Assembly (NCBI RefSeq): GCF_000582785.1
Contig: NZ_HG931174.1
Span: 331,908 to 395,907 of the forward strand
DNA length: 64,000 nucleotides
Direction of reading: 5' to 3'
From: Candidatus Blastococcus massiliensis AP3
GTDB taxonomy: Bacteria; Actinomycetota; Actinomycetes; Mycobacteriales; Geodermatophilaceae
Below, piece after piece: positions 9,844 through 18,244 of the stretch. The number at the start of each line of letters is the position of its first letter. Within the stretch, counting starts at the first letter, position 1. The notes beneath the pieces were generated by a model. It ran no database searches and was not told the origin of the DNA. It saw only the letters and a list, made by a program, of their open reading frames with translations. The translations under genes and the position numbers were made by a program.

Positions 9844-10767
9844 ATGGACGTTCCCGCGGCGGCTGCCGGGCCCTGGATCGCGCTCGGCGCGGTGCTGGGC
9901 ATCCTGCTGCTCCTGGCGGTGGGCGCGGTCCTCCTCCGGCTCCGCGGCGACGGCGGCGCAGCGGCACCGCAGGCCCCACCCCCGGAGGCGCGGGACGACC
10001 TCGCCCACTTCCTCGAGCACCCGCCCGGCACACCGGGCGCCACCGTCGACGACGGCGAGGGGTGGGCGTCTCTGTACGCCGCTCCCCCGGTAGGTCGGGG
10101 CGCGCCGGATGCGGCGCCGTCGGCCTCCGGGGCCCGCCCGGGCGCGGTGCTGACCGGGTTCGCGATCGCCGCCCTGCTGCTCGTGGGGACGGCGGCCGCA
10201 CTCGCGACCGCCCGCTCGCCGGAGCGGCCGGCAGCCTCGGACACCGCCGCGCCCGCGGCGCCGTCGGGAGCCGACCCCTCGTCGGCTCCGCCCGCGCCCG
10301 ACGGCGTCGCCGCCCGCCTGTTCTTCGGTGGCGTCGTCCTGGAGGAGCACGCCGTCGGGGTCACCGCGGCGTTCCCCGAGCTGGAGCTGAGCTGGGACGA
10401 CGAGCGGGCCCAGGCGCACCTGCGACTGCCCACGGCCAACTGCCTGGCCGCCGAGGCGCCTGCGGCGGCCGGGGATCCTGCCTGCCGGCCGGGCCGCACC
10501 GAGTACGCCGACCTCACCGCGCCCGGGCTGCGCGTGGACCGGGACGGCGAGACCCTGCGGATCAGCGGGAGGTTCGCCACCTACCTGCGGCCGCCGGGGC
10601 GGTCCGCCGAGCCGACCGGGCGGAGCTATGAGCTGACGGTCACCGCCACTCCTTCCGTCGACGAGGACTCGGGCTGGCTGCCCGCCGAGGCGGAGCTGCG
10701 GTGGGACGACCGGACGGTCGTCGCCCGAGCGGAGGACCGGCCCAGCGCCCTGCGGTACGGCGGCTGA
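9844..10767 (+). CDS. Uncharacterised membrane protein with extracytoplasmic C-terminal domain
   Basis: 307 residues, not recognised. One hydrophobic helix at about residues 10-32 (WIALGAVLGILLLLAVGAVL), a Pro/Ala-rich acidic stretch, a second helix at about 100-120 (VLTGFAIAALLLVGTAAALA), an Ala/Pro/Ser linker, then a globular domain of about 150 residues with two cysteines (TANCLAAE and DPACRPG) that could form a disulfide outside the cell. The end has alternating strands, for example YELTVTATPSV and AELRWDDRTVVAR. It lies in tandem with the metallopeptidase-like gene (27-nt gap) and converges on the gene at 10774 with only 6 nt between stop codons. Confidence 0.7.
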   Translation: MDVPAAAAGPWIALGAVLGILLLLAVGAVLLRLRGDGGAAAPQAPPPEARDDLAHFLEHPPGTPGATVDDGEGWASLYAAPPVGRGAPDAAPSASGARPGAVLTGFAIAALLLVGTAAALATARSPERPAASDTAAPAAPSGADPSSAPPAPDGVAARLFFGGVVLEEHAVGVTAAFPELELSWDDERAQAHLRLPTANCLAAEAPAAAGDPACRPGRTEYADLTAPGLRVDRDGETLRISGRFATYLRPPGRSAEPTGRSYELTVTATPSVDEDSGWLPAEAELRWDDRTVVARAEDRPSALRYGG

Positions 10768-10773
10768 CCTCCG

Positions 10774-11631
10774 CTACCGCCGTCCGACGCCGAGCCGGCG
10801 GGCCACGTCCGGCGCCGGCAGCAGGGAGCGGGCAGGAACGGTCAGCGACACCAGGGGCGACCCCGGCTCGGTCCGGAGGCCCGGCGTGCCGGGTGCGGCC
10901 CACCACGGCCACCGCTCGCCGCCGTCGAGGAGGGTGAGCAGGCAGCCCTCCGGCGCGGTCCCCGACCCGCCGGGTACGACCGCGACCTCCAGGGATCCGG
11001 TGGCCGCGTGCAGCCGGGCCGCGGCGCGCAGGAACGCCCGTGCCCGCCGGTTCCCCTCGCGCTCCAGCAGGAGGGGCAGCCGGTGCTCCAGCTCCCGGGG
11101 GTCCCGGCTGCGCGACACCGGCCCGGTCCCGTCGAGCTCGTCCACCAGGCGGGTGCTCCGGTCGTTCGCCAGCTTCGCGGCGGGGAACCGGGCGGCCAGC
11201 CGGCGGGCCGTCGGGTCGCCGAGGGGCAGTCCGGCCAGCCGGAGCGACCACGGCCACCGGAGGGTGCCCAGCAGTTCCGCGATGCCGTCCGCGAGACGGT
11301 CCGCGGCGTCCTCGTCCGCGGCCGGCAACCGGCCCGTGGGCCGCCCCCCGGGCAGCGGCGCGACGCCGTCGCCCAGGAGCGTCACCGACGTGACCGGCCC
11401 CCGCCGGCGCAGGTGCAGGAACGCCGCGGCGTCCACACCTCCCCCGCCGGGTACGTCCACGACCACCGCGACAGGGGTCCCACCCCCGCGGCGCGCCGCC
11501 CGCACGTTGAGCGCCGCGGTCAGCCACGGCGCCCGCGCGGTCAGCGGCGCGCGCAGGCGTTCGGCCAGCGCCTCCGCGGCGCGCAGTTCGCGCGCCACCC
11601 CGGCACGACCCACGACGACCCGGCTGCCCAT
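10774..11631 (-). CDS. Hypothetical protein, unrecognised
   Basis: 285 residues from the ATG giving MGSRVVVGRAG; a longer upstream frame reaches into whiB in antisense and is rejected. The sequence alternates hydrophobic strands and Arg/Ala-rich helices: PVAVVVDVPGGGGVDAAAFLHLRRRGPVTSVTLLG, then LRWPWSLRLAGLPLGDPTARRLA, then an Arg-rich helix RRARAFLRAAARLHAATGS and LEVAVVPGGSG. No catalytic motif or membrane segment was identified. It follows whiB2 on the same strand but is separated from it by a strong hairpin at 11646. Codon pattern matches the neighbours, so it is probably a real lineage-specific gene. Confidence 0.6.
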   Translation of the reverse strand: MGSRVVVGRAGVARELRAAEALAERLRAPLTARAPWLTAALNVRAARRGGGTPVAVVVDVPGGGGVDAAAFLHLRRRGPVTSVTLLGDGVAPLPGGRPTGRLPAADEDAADRLADGIAELLGTLRWPWSLRLAGLPLGDPTARRLAARFPAAKLANDRSTRLVDELDGTGPVSRSRDPRELEHRLPLLLEREGNRRARAFLRAAARLHAATGSLEVAVVPGGSGTAPEGCLLTLLDGGERWPWWAAPGTPGLRTEPGSPLVSLTVPARSLLPAPDVARRLGVGRR

Positions 11632-11645
11632 CCCCCGAATAGCAC

Positions 11646-11678
11646 CACAGCCGCCGACGAAGATCGTCGGCGGCTGTG
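11646..11678 (-). terminator. Perfect 15-bp stem hairpin, probable whiB2 terminator
   Basis: CACAGCCGCCGACGA (11646-11660) is followed by the three-base loop AGA and then its exact complement TCGTCGGCGGCTGTG (11664-11678). There is no U-tract. It lies 58-90 nt downstream of the whiB2 stop and just upstream of the hypothetical gene at 11631, which suits a factor-assisted or GC-type intrinsic terminator. Confidence 0.72.
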
Positions 11679-11735
11679 CGGTGCCGGCCATCCTTCGGGG
11701 GGCCTGGCCGAGCCTGGAGGGGGGGTGGCCTGCTA

Positions 11736-12098
11736 CTAGACGGCGCGACGGCGCAGGCGACGGCGCTCGCGCTCGGAGAGACCGCCCCAGATGCCGAACC
11801 GCTCGTCGTTGGAGAGCGCGTACTCGAGGCACTCGGCCTTGACCTCGCAGCCGGTGCAGATCTTCTTCGCCTCGCGGGTGGAGCCACCCTTCTCCGGGAA
11901 GAAGGCCTCCGGGTCGGTCTCGGCGCACAGGGCGCGCTCCTGCCAGGACTGACCCTCGGTCTCCAGACCGATGCCCAGCAGACCACTGATCCCCGGGCCG
12001 GAGGGAGACCCGAGGCTCTGCCCGGCGCCCGCCCCGAATCGGTCGGTCACCCGGTCGCTCCCGTTGACGTAATCGCTCAACCACGACACCTCGGCCAC
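11736..12098 (-). CDS. whiB2: WhiB-family iron-sulfur transcriptional regulator, WhiB2/WhmD type
   Basis: 120 residues from a GTG with GAGGGG 8 nt upstream; an in-frame ATG at 12173 would add 25 residues but lacks such a site. WhiB core: WQERALCAETDPEAFFPEKGGSTREAKKICTGCEVKAECLEYAL, giving the four [4Fe-4S] cysteines in C-x29-C-x2-C-x5-C spacing, then the turn FGIWGGLSERERRRLRRR with its basic DNA-contact tail. The EAFFPEKGGSTREAKKIC block and the location next to fbiA identify the WhiB2/WhmD branch, which in mycobacteria and streptomycetes controls cell division and septation. The gene ends in two adjacent TAG codons. It is divergent from fbiA across 237 nt. Confidence 0.93.
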   Translation of the reverse strand: MAEVSWLSDYVNGSDRVTDRFGAGAGQSLGSPSGPGISGLLGIGLETEGQSWQERALCAETDPEAFFPEKGGSTREAKKICTGCEVKAECLEYALSNDERFGIWGGLSERERRRLRRRAV

Positions 12099-12335
12099 GA
12101 TGCGTCCCCTCTCGTTCGCGTCCCGGTGCGCGGCTGTCGAGACGTTCTCGGTCCGCTCAGCACTCGATGACATCGCCGGAATTACACGCGTGTCGTTGCC
12201 ACCTCGTCAACTTCGCTCGGTGTAAGCGACACGCCACACCAGTCACGCCCGTCACAGCGCATTCGTCAGATCTCGTGCGGTACCCCGACACGCCCGTGGA
12301 ACAGTCGACAACTGCCTATCGGGCACGATGGCTTT
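12099..12335. promoter_or_regulatory. Divergent control region between whiB2 and fbiA
   Basis: 237 nt with visibly lower GC than the flanking genes. It contains a perfect 10-bp palindrome ACACGCGTGT at 12184-12193 and nearby GTGT/ACAC half sites in a GTGTAAGCGACACGCCACAC stretch. It must hold promoters for both genes. I could not assign -10 or -35 boxes with confidence. The palindrome is a candidate operator, possibly for a WhiB partner or autoregulation; this is inference only. Confidence 0.4.
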
Positions 12336-13286
12336 GTGCAGATCGTCGTGCTGGCAGGTGGGACCGGTGGGGCTCGATTCCTGCGGGGGGTGCGAGCAGC
12401 CGCGCCGGGAGCGGAGATCACCGCCGTGGTCAACACCGGGGACGACGTGACCCTGCACGGGATGCGCATCTGCCCCGACCTCGACACGGTGATGTACACC
12501 CTCGGTGGCGGCATCGACGAGGACCGCGGCTGGGGCCGGGCCGGGGAGACCTGGACGGTCAAGGAGGAGCTCGCCGCCTACGACGCCGACCCCGACTGGT
12601 TCGGCCTCGGCGACCGCGATCTGGCCACCCACCTCATCCGGACCCGCATGCTCGACGCCGGCTATCCGCTCTCTGCCGTCACGGCCGCCCTCGCGGACCG
12701 CTGGCAGCCCGGGGTGACCCTGCTGCCCATGAGCGACCAGCGGGTCGAGACCCACGTCGTCGTGGACGACCCCGGGACGGGGCGCCCCCGGGCCCTCCAC
12801 TTCCAGGAGTGGTGGGTGCGCCACCGTGCCGCCCTGGACGCCTCGGCCTTCGTCCAGGTGGGGGTGGACGCCGCCCGCCCGGCTCCGGGCGTCGCGGAGG
12901 CGTTCGCGGCGGCCGACGCCGTCCTCCTCGCCCCGTCGAACCCGGTGGTGTCGATCGGCACGATCCTCGGGGTCCCGGGGGTGCGGGAGGCCCTGCTCGC
13001 CTCCCCCGGGCGCATCGCCGGAGTCTCGCCCGTGATCGGCGGAGCGGTCGTGCGCGGCATGGCCGACCGATGCCTGCCGGTGCTCGGCATCGACGTCAGC
13101 GCAGAGGGCGTGGGGCGTCACTACGGCGCCCGTTCCGAAGGCGGGCTGCTCGACGCCTGGCTGGTGGCCCCGGACGACGACGCCGAGGTGGCCGGGGTCG
13201 ACGTGCGCCGCGTGCCCCTGCTCATGTCCTCCCCCGAGACGACGGCGGCGCTGGCCGAAGCCGCCCTGGACGCCTGCCGTGGATGA
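12336..13286 (+). CDS. fbiA: 2-phospho-L-lactate (phosphoenolpyruvate) transferase of F420 synthesis
   Basis: 316 residues, CofD/FbiA family. It moves a phospholactate or phosphoenolpyruvate group from the guanylyl-activated form to the deazaflavin Fo, giving (dehydro)F420-0. N-terminal nucleotide-binding loop [17 protein letters not shown], then [24 protein letters not shown], and [13 protein letters not shown]. The substrate region [21 protein letters not shown] is diagnostic, followed by [20 protein letters not shown] start with no long leader. Its 3' end overlaps fbiB by 8 nt, so the two are co-translated. In actinobacteria phosphoenolpyruvate rather than lactate is the usual source, and the guanylyltransferase FbiD and Fo synthase FbiC are not in this window. 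Confidence 0.95.
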   Translation: MQIVVLAGGTGGARFLRGVRAAAPGAEITAVVNTGDDVTLHGMRICPDLDTVMYTLGGGIDEDRGWGRAGETWTVKEELAAYDADPDWFGLGDRDLATHLIRTRMLDAGYPLSAVTAALADRWQPGVTLLPMSDQRVETHVVVDDPGTGRPRALHFQEWWVRHRAALDASAFVQVGVDAARPAPGVAEAFAAADAVLLAPSNPVVSIGTILGVPGVREALLASPGRIAGVSPVIGGAVVRGMADRCLPVLGIDVSAEGVGRHYGARSEGGLLDAWLVAPDDDAEVAGVDVRRVPLLMSSPETTAALAEAALDACRG

Positions 13287-14421
13287 GGAAGAACCCCCCT
13301 GCCCCCCACCGCCCGCACGCTCGCAGCGGGACCCTGCAGCGGGGCCGTCGGATCGGAAGGAGCTCCCACCTACCGGTCTGTCGATCCTGCCCGTCGCGGG
13401 GCTGCCGGAGTTCGCGCCCGGCGACAACCTCGCCGCGGAGATCGGTCGGTGCGCCCACTGGCTGGCCGACGGCGACGTCGTCGTCGTGACCTCGAAGGTC
13501 GTCTCCAAGGTCGAGGGCGCCCTGGTGCGGGTCCCGCCGGACGGCGACCGGGAGGCCGCGCGCCAGGCCGCGATCGACGACCAGACCGTGCGCGTGGTGG
13601 CCCGGCGGGGTCCGCTGAAGATCGTCCAGACCTTCCACGGGTGGGTGGTGGCCGCCGCCGGGATCGACGCGTCGAACGTCGACCAGGGCTCGCTGGTCCT
13701 CCTGCCCGAGGACGCCGACGCCTCGGCCCGGGCGCTCCGGGCGCGGCTGCGGGAGCTGCTCGGGGTCGACGTCGCCGTCGTCGTCAGCGACACCTTCGGC
13801 CGCACCTGGCGGGAGGGGCTCACCGACGTCGCCGTCGGCGCCGCCGGGATCCCGGCGCTGGTCGACCACCGCGGCGCGATCGACGCGCACGGCAACCGGC
13901 TGGAGACGACGCGCATCGCCCTCGTCGACGAACTCGCCTCCGCCGCCGACCTGGTCAAGGGCAAGCTCGACGGCGTGCCGGTCGCGGTGGTCCGCGGTCT
14001 GCCGGTGTCCCCGCCCGATCCCGACGAGGGCACCCGGCCACTGGTCCGGCTCCCGGACGAGGACCTCTTCCCCTACGGGTCCCGCGACGTCGTCGCCTCC
14101 CGCGAGGTGGCGGCCGACCTCGTGCCGCGGCCCGGCGAGCTGGCAGCGGTGGCCGCCGCGTTCCGCACGGCCAGCGCCGCGCTGCCCGAGTTCCCGGTCG
14201 TGCTGCGCTACGGCGGCGAGGGCGACGGGGTGGTCGACGTCCACCTGACCGACGCCGTCACCACCACGACCGCTCTCAACCTCGGCGCGCTGCTGGGTGC
14301 GGCCGTCGTGCAACTCCACGCCGAGGGCTGGCGCACCCGGTGGGAACCGGCACCGACGGCGGGCGGCACCTCGCTCGTCGGCCGCCTGTGGCTCGGGACG
14401 TCCGTCACTCCGGCAGGCTGA
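13279..14421 (+). CDS. fbiB: Coenzyme F420-0:L-glutamate ligase, short FbiB
   Basis: 380 residues. CofE-type ligase domain at about residues 32-285: [38 protein letters not shown], the ANN/QGS-like segment [53 protein letters not shown] and [18 protein letters not shown]. It adds glutamates to F420-0. The usual FbiB has a further roughly 200-residue FMN nitroreductase domain that reduces dehydro-F420-0. Here only about 105 residues remain, with at best a faint likeness to the end of that domain ([19 protein letters not shown]). Reduction may therefore need another enzyme. The GTG start lies inside the fbiA stop region; the first 30 residues are Pro/Arg-rich and may be partly untranslated. The 3' end overlaps the convergent gene at 14405 by 17 nt. 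Confidence 0.88.
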   Translation: MDEEEPPCPPPPARSQRDPAAGPSDRKELPPTGLSILPVAGLPEFAPGDNLAAEIGRCAHWLADGDVVVVTSKVVSKVEGALVRVPPDGDREAARQAAIDDQTVRVVARRGPLKIVQTFHGWVVAAAGIDASNVDQGSLVLLPEDADASARALRARLRELLGVDVAVVVSDTFGRTWREGLTDVAVGAAGIPALVDHRGAIDAHGNRLETTRIALVDELASAADLVKGKLDGVPVAVVRGLPVSPPDPDEGTRPLVRLPDEDLFPYGSRDVVASREVAADLVPRPGELAAVAAAFRTASAALPEFPVVLRYGGEGDGVVDVHLTDAVTTTTALNLGALLGAAVVQLHAEGWRTRWEPAPTAGGTSLVGRLWLGTSVTPAG

Positions 14422-16108
14422 TCTCCGTGGTCCCCTCCGGCGGGTACCAGACGAACGCCTGCACGTCCGGCGTGTCCACGATCTGCGTGGCCCCGAGCTC
14501 GAGGACCCGCTCGCCGGCGGCCTCCTGCTCGGCCGGCGTCGGCATGTTGCCCACGGTCGGCGAGAAGACGAACACCACCCGGTCCGCGGCGATCGGCACG
14601 GTCGACTGGACGAGGAAGCGGCGCACCTCCTCGCGTCCGGCGAACCGGCCGACGAGGCCGAAGCTCGCGACGACCTGGTCGTCCGGACGGAGCTGCTCCT
14701 CGACCGCGTCGAGCCCGGCCGCAGCCGACGCCGGCTCGGGGAACGGCGCCTCCGCGGGCGCGCGGCCGACCAGGACCACGACGGCTGCCACGACGAAGGC
14801 GGCGACCACCGCACCGCGTCGCCACGCCTGCGGCCGGGCGCCGTCCTGCTTCCTGCGGAACAGCCAGTCCATCGTCATGGCGGTCCCGGCCGTGACGAAG
14901 ACGATCGCCGGGAAGTTCTGGAAGGCCGCGAAGAAGGCCAGGCTCTCCTGGAGAGCGCCGCTGACGACCACGACGGCGGTGACGCCGAAGGTCCACGGGT
15001 GGAGCATCCCCACGAAGCCGGTGCTGGCGAACTCGGCCGCGGTCAGGCCGGCCTTGCTCCACAGCACGGCGAGCGGCCGGCCCGGGTGCAGGAGGAGGGC
15101 GGTGAGCACCATGAGCAGCGCGCCGCCCGACACCGGCAGCGTCTCGTCGACGAGGTGCTGGTAGCCGCCGATGGCGGAGCCGTAGTTCGCGTTCAGGGCG
15201 CCGACGAGCAGCACCCAGCCCGCGCCGGCGGCGATGAACGCCAGCCCGGTCGCGCGGGTGTCCCGGCGGGCCACCAGGGCCGACAGCCCCAGTCCGGCGA
15301 CGTAGGTGCCGGCCACGTCGCCGGTGAGCAGCGCGGGCAGGATCCACAGCCAGGCCTGCCGGGTGTCGCCGCGCCACAATGCGCGGGCGGCGCCCAGCAC
15401 GAACATGGTCGCGAGCGCCTGGAAGTGGAAGTCGGCCTTGGCCGCGAGCCCGATGCGCTCGTTGGTCACGAGGGCGAACAGGGCCACCGCCACCGGCAGC
15501 AGGTGCACGGCGCGCAGCGTCCGGCCGCGCCGGACGACGTCGAGGACCCACAGGACGGCGAGCGCCTCGGCGCCGACGATGGCCAGGTCCTGGACGACCA
15601 GCAGCGTGAAGCCCGACGGGAAGATCGGGTACAGCAGCGCCAGCGGCCACATGATCACTTCGAAGTGGCTCTGCCAGTACGGGATGTCGGAGATGGTGCT
15701 GTGCGGGTTGAGGTTCCCGGAGCCGATCTCCGCCCAGGCCTGGTGGAAGATCGCGAAGTCCATGGACACCGCGCCGGTGTCCCACTGCACCCAACTGCGG
15801 TGGATCAGGAGCGCGAGCTGGCCGAGCAGGGTCACCCCGATCACCGCACGGGCGAGCACCAGCAGGCGCCGGGCGCGCGAGGCCTCGGCGTCCTCGACCG
15901 GCACCACGACGTCGCCGGCGCGCGGCGACTCCTCCAGCAGGACACCGGAGGCACCGGCGGGCAGCAGCTCGTCGGTGCCCGCCGAGCGCTTGCTGCCGAC
16001 CATGCCGCCCCGCGACGTGGCGCGGGGCGTCGGGACGCCCCGTCCGTCCGTCGTCGGGACGACGACGGGCTGCGCGCCGGTCGGGGTGTCGGTACTGCTG
16101 GAGGTCAT
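14405..16108 (-). CDS. DUF2079-like polytopic membrane protein
   Basis: 567 residues. A cytoplasmic Thr/Pro/Arg-rich N-terminus of about 85 residues precedes roughly ten hydrophobic helices. DUF2079 hallmarks are [17 protein letters not shown] near residue 120, followed by [30 protein letters not shown], with acidic and aromatic residues in the first large loop as in GT-C glycosyltransferases. A soluble C-terminal segment of about 110 residues includes [19 protein letters not shown] and a last AFVWYPPEG stretch. The function is unknown; GT-C-like transfer from a polyprenyl-linked sugar is a reasonable guess. A TAGCGT box ends 6 nt before the ATG, indicating a leaderless transcript. It overlaps fbiB tail to tail. 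Confidence 0.75.
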   Translation of the reverse strand: MTSSSTDTPTGAQPVVVPTTDGRGVPTPRATSRGGMVGSKRSAGTDELLPAGASGVLLEESPRAGDVVVPVEDAEASRARRLLVLARAVIGVTLLGQLALLIHRSWVQWDTGAVSMDFAIFHQAWAEIGSGNLNPHSTISDIPYWQSHFEVIMWPLALLYPIFPSGFTLLVVQDLAIVGAEALAVLWVLDVVRRGRTLRAVHLLPVAVALFALVTNERIGLAAKADFHFQALATMFVLGAARALWRGDTRQAWLWILPALLTGDVAGTYVAGLGLSALVARRDTRATGLAFIAAGAGWVLLVGALNANYGSAIGGYQHLVDETLPVSGGALLMVLTALLLHPGRPLAVLWSKAGLTAAEFASTGFVGMLHPWTFGVTAVVVVSGALQESLAFFAAFQNFPAIVFVTAGTAMTMDWLFRRKQDGARPQAWRRGAVVAAFVVAAVVVLVGRAPAEAPFPEPASAAAGLDAVEEQLRPDDQVVASFGLVGRFAGREEVRRFLVQSTVPIAADRVVFVFSPTVGNMPTPAEQEAAGERVLELGATQIVDTPDVQAFVWYPPEGTTEISLPE

Positions 16109-16435
16109 GTCGTCACGCTAGGGAACCAGCGGGTGCACAATCCGCCACTCCCCGAGGAATGTGTGGCGCAGCTCATGCCCGCGGCAGCTCCGTTGCCGCG
16201 CTGACCTGCGCGTTCATCCCGACCGCGGGCGACGGCGCTGCCCCGGCCACCCCTCGGCACTCATTCGTCCCAGTCGTCCCACGCGTCCGGCGAGGATCAG
16301 GCCGCACGCCCGTCTCCCCGACACCCGGCCGGGATCCGGCGGCCACCGCCAGGACCGGTCCGGCGCGCGGCGACTCACGCCGACGGGTGAGCACGTGATG
16401 GTTCGCGGCGGCCGGCGCCCCGTACGGTCTGTCCC
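16109..16435. promoter_or_regulatory. 327-nt divergent promoter region between DUF2079-like gene and rmlA
   Basis: Two leaderless-type promoters are visible. On the minus strand TAGCGT (16120-16115) ends 6 nt before the ATG at 16108. On the plus strand TACGGT (16423-16428) ends 7 nt before the rmlA GTG at 16436. The central part has no credible gene: a 73-codon minus-strand frame at 16173-16394 has no recognisable domain or ribosome site. No other structured element was seen. Confidence 0.6.
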
Positions 16436-17299
16436 GTGCGAGGCATCATCCTGGCCGGTGGAACCGGAAGCCGGCTCTTCCCCATCACGCAGGCCGTGAG
16501 CAAGCAGCTCATGCCGGTCTACGACAAGCCGATGATCTACTACCCGCTCTCGACGCTGATGATGGCCGGCGTCCGCGAGGTGCTGATCATCACGACGCCC
16601 GGTGATCAGGAGGCGTTCCGCCACCTGCTCGGGGACGGCAGCCGGCTGGGCATGCGGATCGAGTACGCCGTCCAGCCGCGGCCCGAGGGGCTGGCCCAGG
16701 CCTTCCTCATCGGCGCCGAGTTCCTGGACGGCGAGGCGGCCGCCCTGGTCCTCGGGGACAACATCTTCTACGGAGCCGGTCTCGGCAGGGCGCTGTCCCG
16801 GCTGACCGCGCCCGAGGGCGGTCACGTCTTCGCCTACCACGTGGGCAACCCGCAGGAGTACGGCGTCGTCGAGTTCGACCGCGACGGCCGCGTGCTCTCC
16901 ATCGAGGAGAAGCCGGCCCGGCCCAAGAGCTCCTACGCGGTGCCCGGTCTGTACTTCTACGCCGGCGACGTCGTCGAGGTGGCGCGCGGCATCCGGCCGA
17001 GCGCCCGGGGCGAGCTGGAGATCACCGCGGTCAACGAGCACTACCTGCTGGAGAACCGGCTGACCGTCACCGCGCTGGACCGCGGCACCGCCTGGCTGGA
17101 CACCGGCACCTTCACCTCGCTGCGCCAGGCGACCGAGTTCGTCTCGGTGGTCGAGGAGCGCCAGGGCCTCAAGATCGGTTGCATCGAGGAGGTCGCCTGG
17201 CGCAACGGCTGGCTGGACGACGACGGCCTGGTCCGGGTGGCCGGTGAGCTCGGCAAGAGCGGCTACGGCGACTACCTCCTCGGCCTCCTCGCCGGCTGA
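16436..17299 (+). CDS. rmlA: Glucose-1-phosphate thymidylyltransferase
   Basis: 287 residues, the standard RmlA length. It makes dTDP-glucose from glucose 1-phosphate and dTTP, first step to dTDP-L-rhamnose. N-terminal pyrophosphorylase motif [17 protein letters not shown], then [21 protein letters not shown] (Lys in PVYDKP binds the sugar phosphate), [33 protein letters not shown], and the C-terminal [21 protein letters not shown] and [12 protein letters not shown]. Starting exactly at the GTG and preceded by TACGGT at 7 nt, it is probably leaderless. The genes rmlB, rmlC and rmlD are not in the window. With wbbL at 21060 it suggests rhamnose in a cell-wall linker or polymer. Confidence 0.95.
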   Translation: MRGIILAGGTGSRLFPITQAVSKQLMPVYDKPMIYYPLSTLMMAGVREVLIITTPGDQEAFRHLLGDGSRLGMRIEYAVQPRPEGLAQAFLIGAEFLDGEAAALVLGDNIFYGAGLGRALSRLTAPEGGHVFAYHVGNPQEYGVVEFDRDGRVLSIEEKPARPKSSYAVPGLYFYAGDVVEVARGIRPSARGELEITAVNEHYLLENRLTVTALDRGTAWLDTGTFTSLRQATEFVSVVEERQGLKIGCIEEVAWRNGWLDDDGLVRVAGELGKSGYGDYLLGLLAG

Positions 17300-17308
17300 G
17301 GATCCCGC

Positions 17309-18244
17309 CTACATCCGCCGGTAGTCGGTCGGCGCGAAGCGGGGACCGCGGCGCGGCCGCCGGGGACCGCCGGCCAGCAGCAGCCGCACGACCCGCTGGC
17401 GGTGTCCCCGCCACGGCTCCAGCAGGGCGAGCATGCCGTCGTCGTCGGTGACCCGGTGCCCGGTCAGCGCGTAGCCGACCAGATTCTTCAGGTGGTAGTC
17501 CCCCACGCTGACGGTGTCCGGGCAGCCCAGCGTCCGCTGCACCACCTCGGCGGCCGTCCACACCCCGATGCCGGGGACCGAGCACAGCCGCCGCTGCAGG
17601 GCGGCCGAGTCGCAGCCGTCGTCCGGCTCCAGCCGTGCCGCGACGGTCGCGACGGCTCGCAGGGCACGGCGTCGCGCGCCGTCGAGTCCGCAGGCGTGCC
17701 ACTGCCAGTCGGTGACCTCGAGGACGCGCGCGGCGGTAGGGACGACGCGCATCCCCTCCGGCGCGGGACCGGGTGCCGGCTCGCCGGCGAGCCGGAGGAG
17801 TTGCCGCCACACCCGGTGCGCCTCGACGACGGTGACCTTCTGCTCGAGCACGGCGGGCACGAGGGCGTCCCACGTCCGGCCGGTGGCGCCCAGCCGCAGC
17901 CAGCGCGTCCGGCGGTGCAGGTCGGCGACCAGGGGGTGGTCCCCCGGGTCGAAGCCGTCGGCGCGGTCCTCCGCACCCAGCACGCGCGGCACCGCCGCTC
18001 CGGCCCACTCCGCGCCGGGACCCCAGGCCGACACCGTGACCCGTCCGGCGGCGACGCGGATGCGGACCGTCGCCGGCCCGTCCGGGGTGCTGGTCGACCG
18101 CCAGATGCCCTCGGGGGTGACGCGGTGGGCCGGGTCACCCGCACCCCGGCCGTGCGGTGCGAGCGAGCGCACCAGGTCCAGCGGCCAGTCCGGCTCCCAC
18201 GTCGTCTCGAACGGAGCGGCCGTGGCCGGGGCGAGCGCGGTCAT
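17309..18244 (-). CDS. DNA-3-methyladenine glycosylase-like protein (HhH-GPD, AlkA type)
   Basis: 311 residues. N-terminal TBP-like domain, then the helix-hairpin-helix glycosylase region: TWDALVPAVLEQKVTVVEAHRVWRQLLRLAG, QWHACGLDGARRRALRAVATVA, and the hairpin CSVPGIGVWTAAEVVQRTLGCPDTVSVGDYHLKNLVGYAL, which holds the Gly-rich hairpin and the catalytic Asp in VGDYH. It would remove alkylated bases in base excision repair. The start ATG overlaps the upstream membrane-protein stop (ATGA, 18241-18244); a longer upstream frame lies in that gene and is rejected. It converges with rmlA with 9 nt between stops. A repair gene coupled to a glycan membrane protein is an odd pairing. Confidence 0.85.
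   Translation of the reverse strand: MTALAPATAAPFETTWEPDWPLDLVRSLAPHGRGAGDPAHRVTPEGIWRSTSTPDGPATVRIRVAAGRVTVSAWGPGAEWAGAAVPRVLGAEDRADGFDPGDHPLVADLHRRTRWLRLGATGRTWDALVPAVLEQKVTVVEAHRVWRQLLRLAGEPAPGPAPEGMRVVPTAARVLEVTDWQWHACGLDGARRRALRAVATVAARLEPDDGCDSAALQRRLCSVPGIGVWTAAEVVQRTLGCPDTVSVGDYHLKNLVGYALTGHRVTDDDGMLALLEPWRGHRQRVVRLLLAGGPRRPRRGPRFAPTDYRRM

Noticed and set aside
10774-12084. 436-codon version of the hypothetical gene at 10774
   Set aside because: The upstream 150 codons are another frame of whiB2 and cross the strong hairpin at 11646.
16173-16394. 73-codon minus-strand ORF between the DUF2079-like gene and rmlA
   Set aside because: No ribosome site, no known domain, and it covers part of the divergent promoter region.
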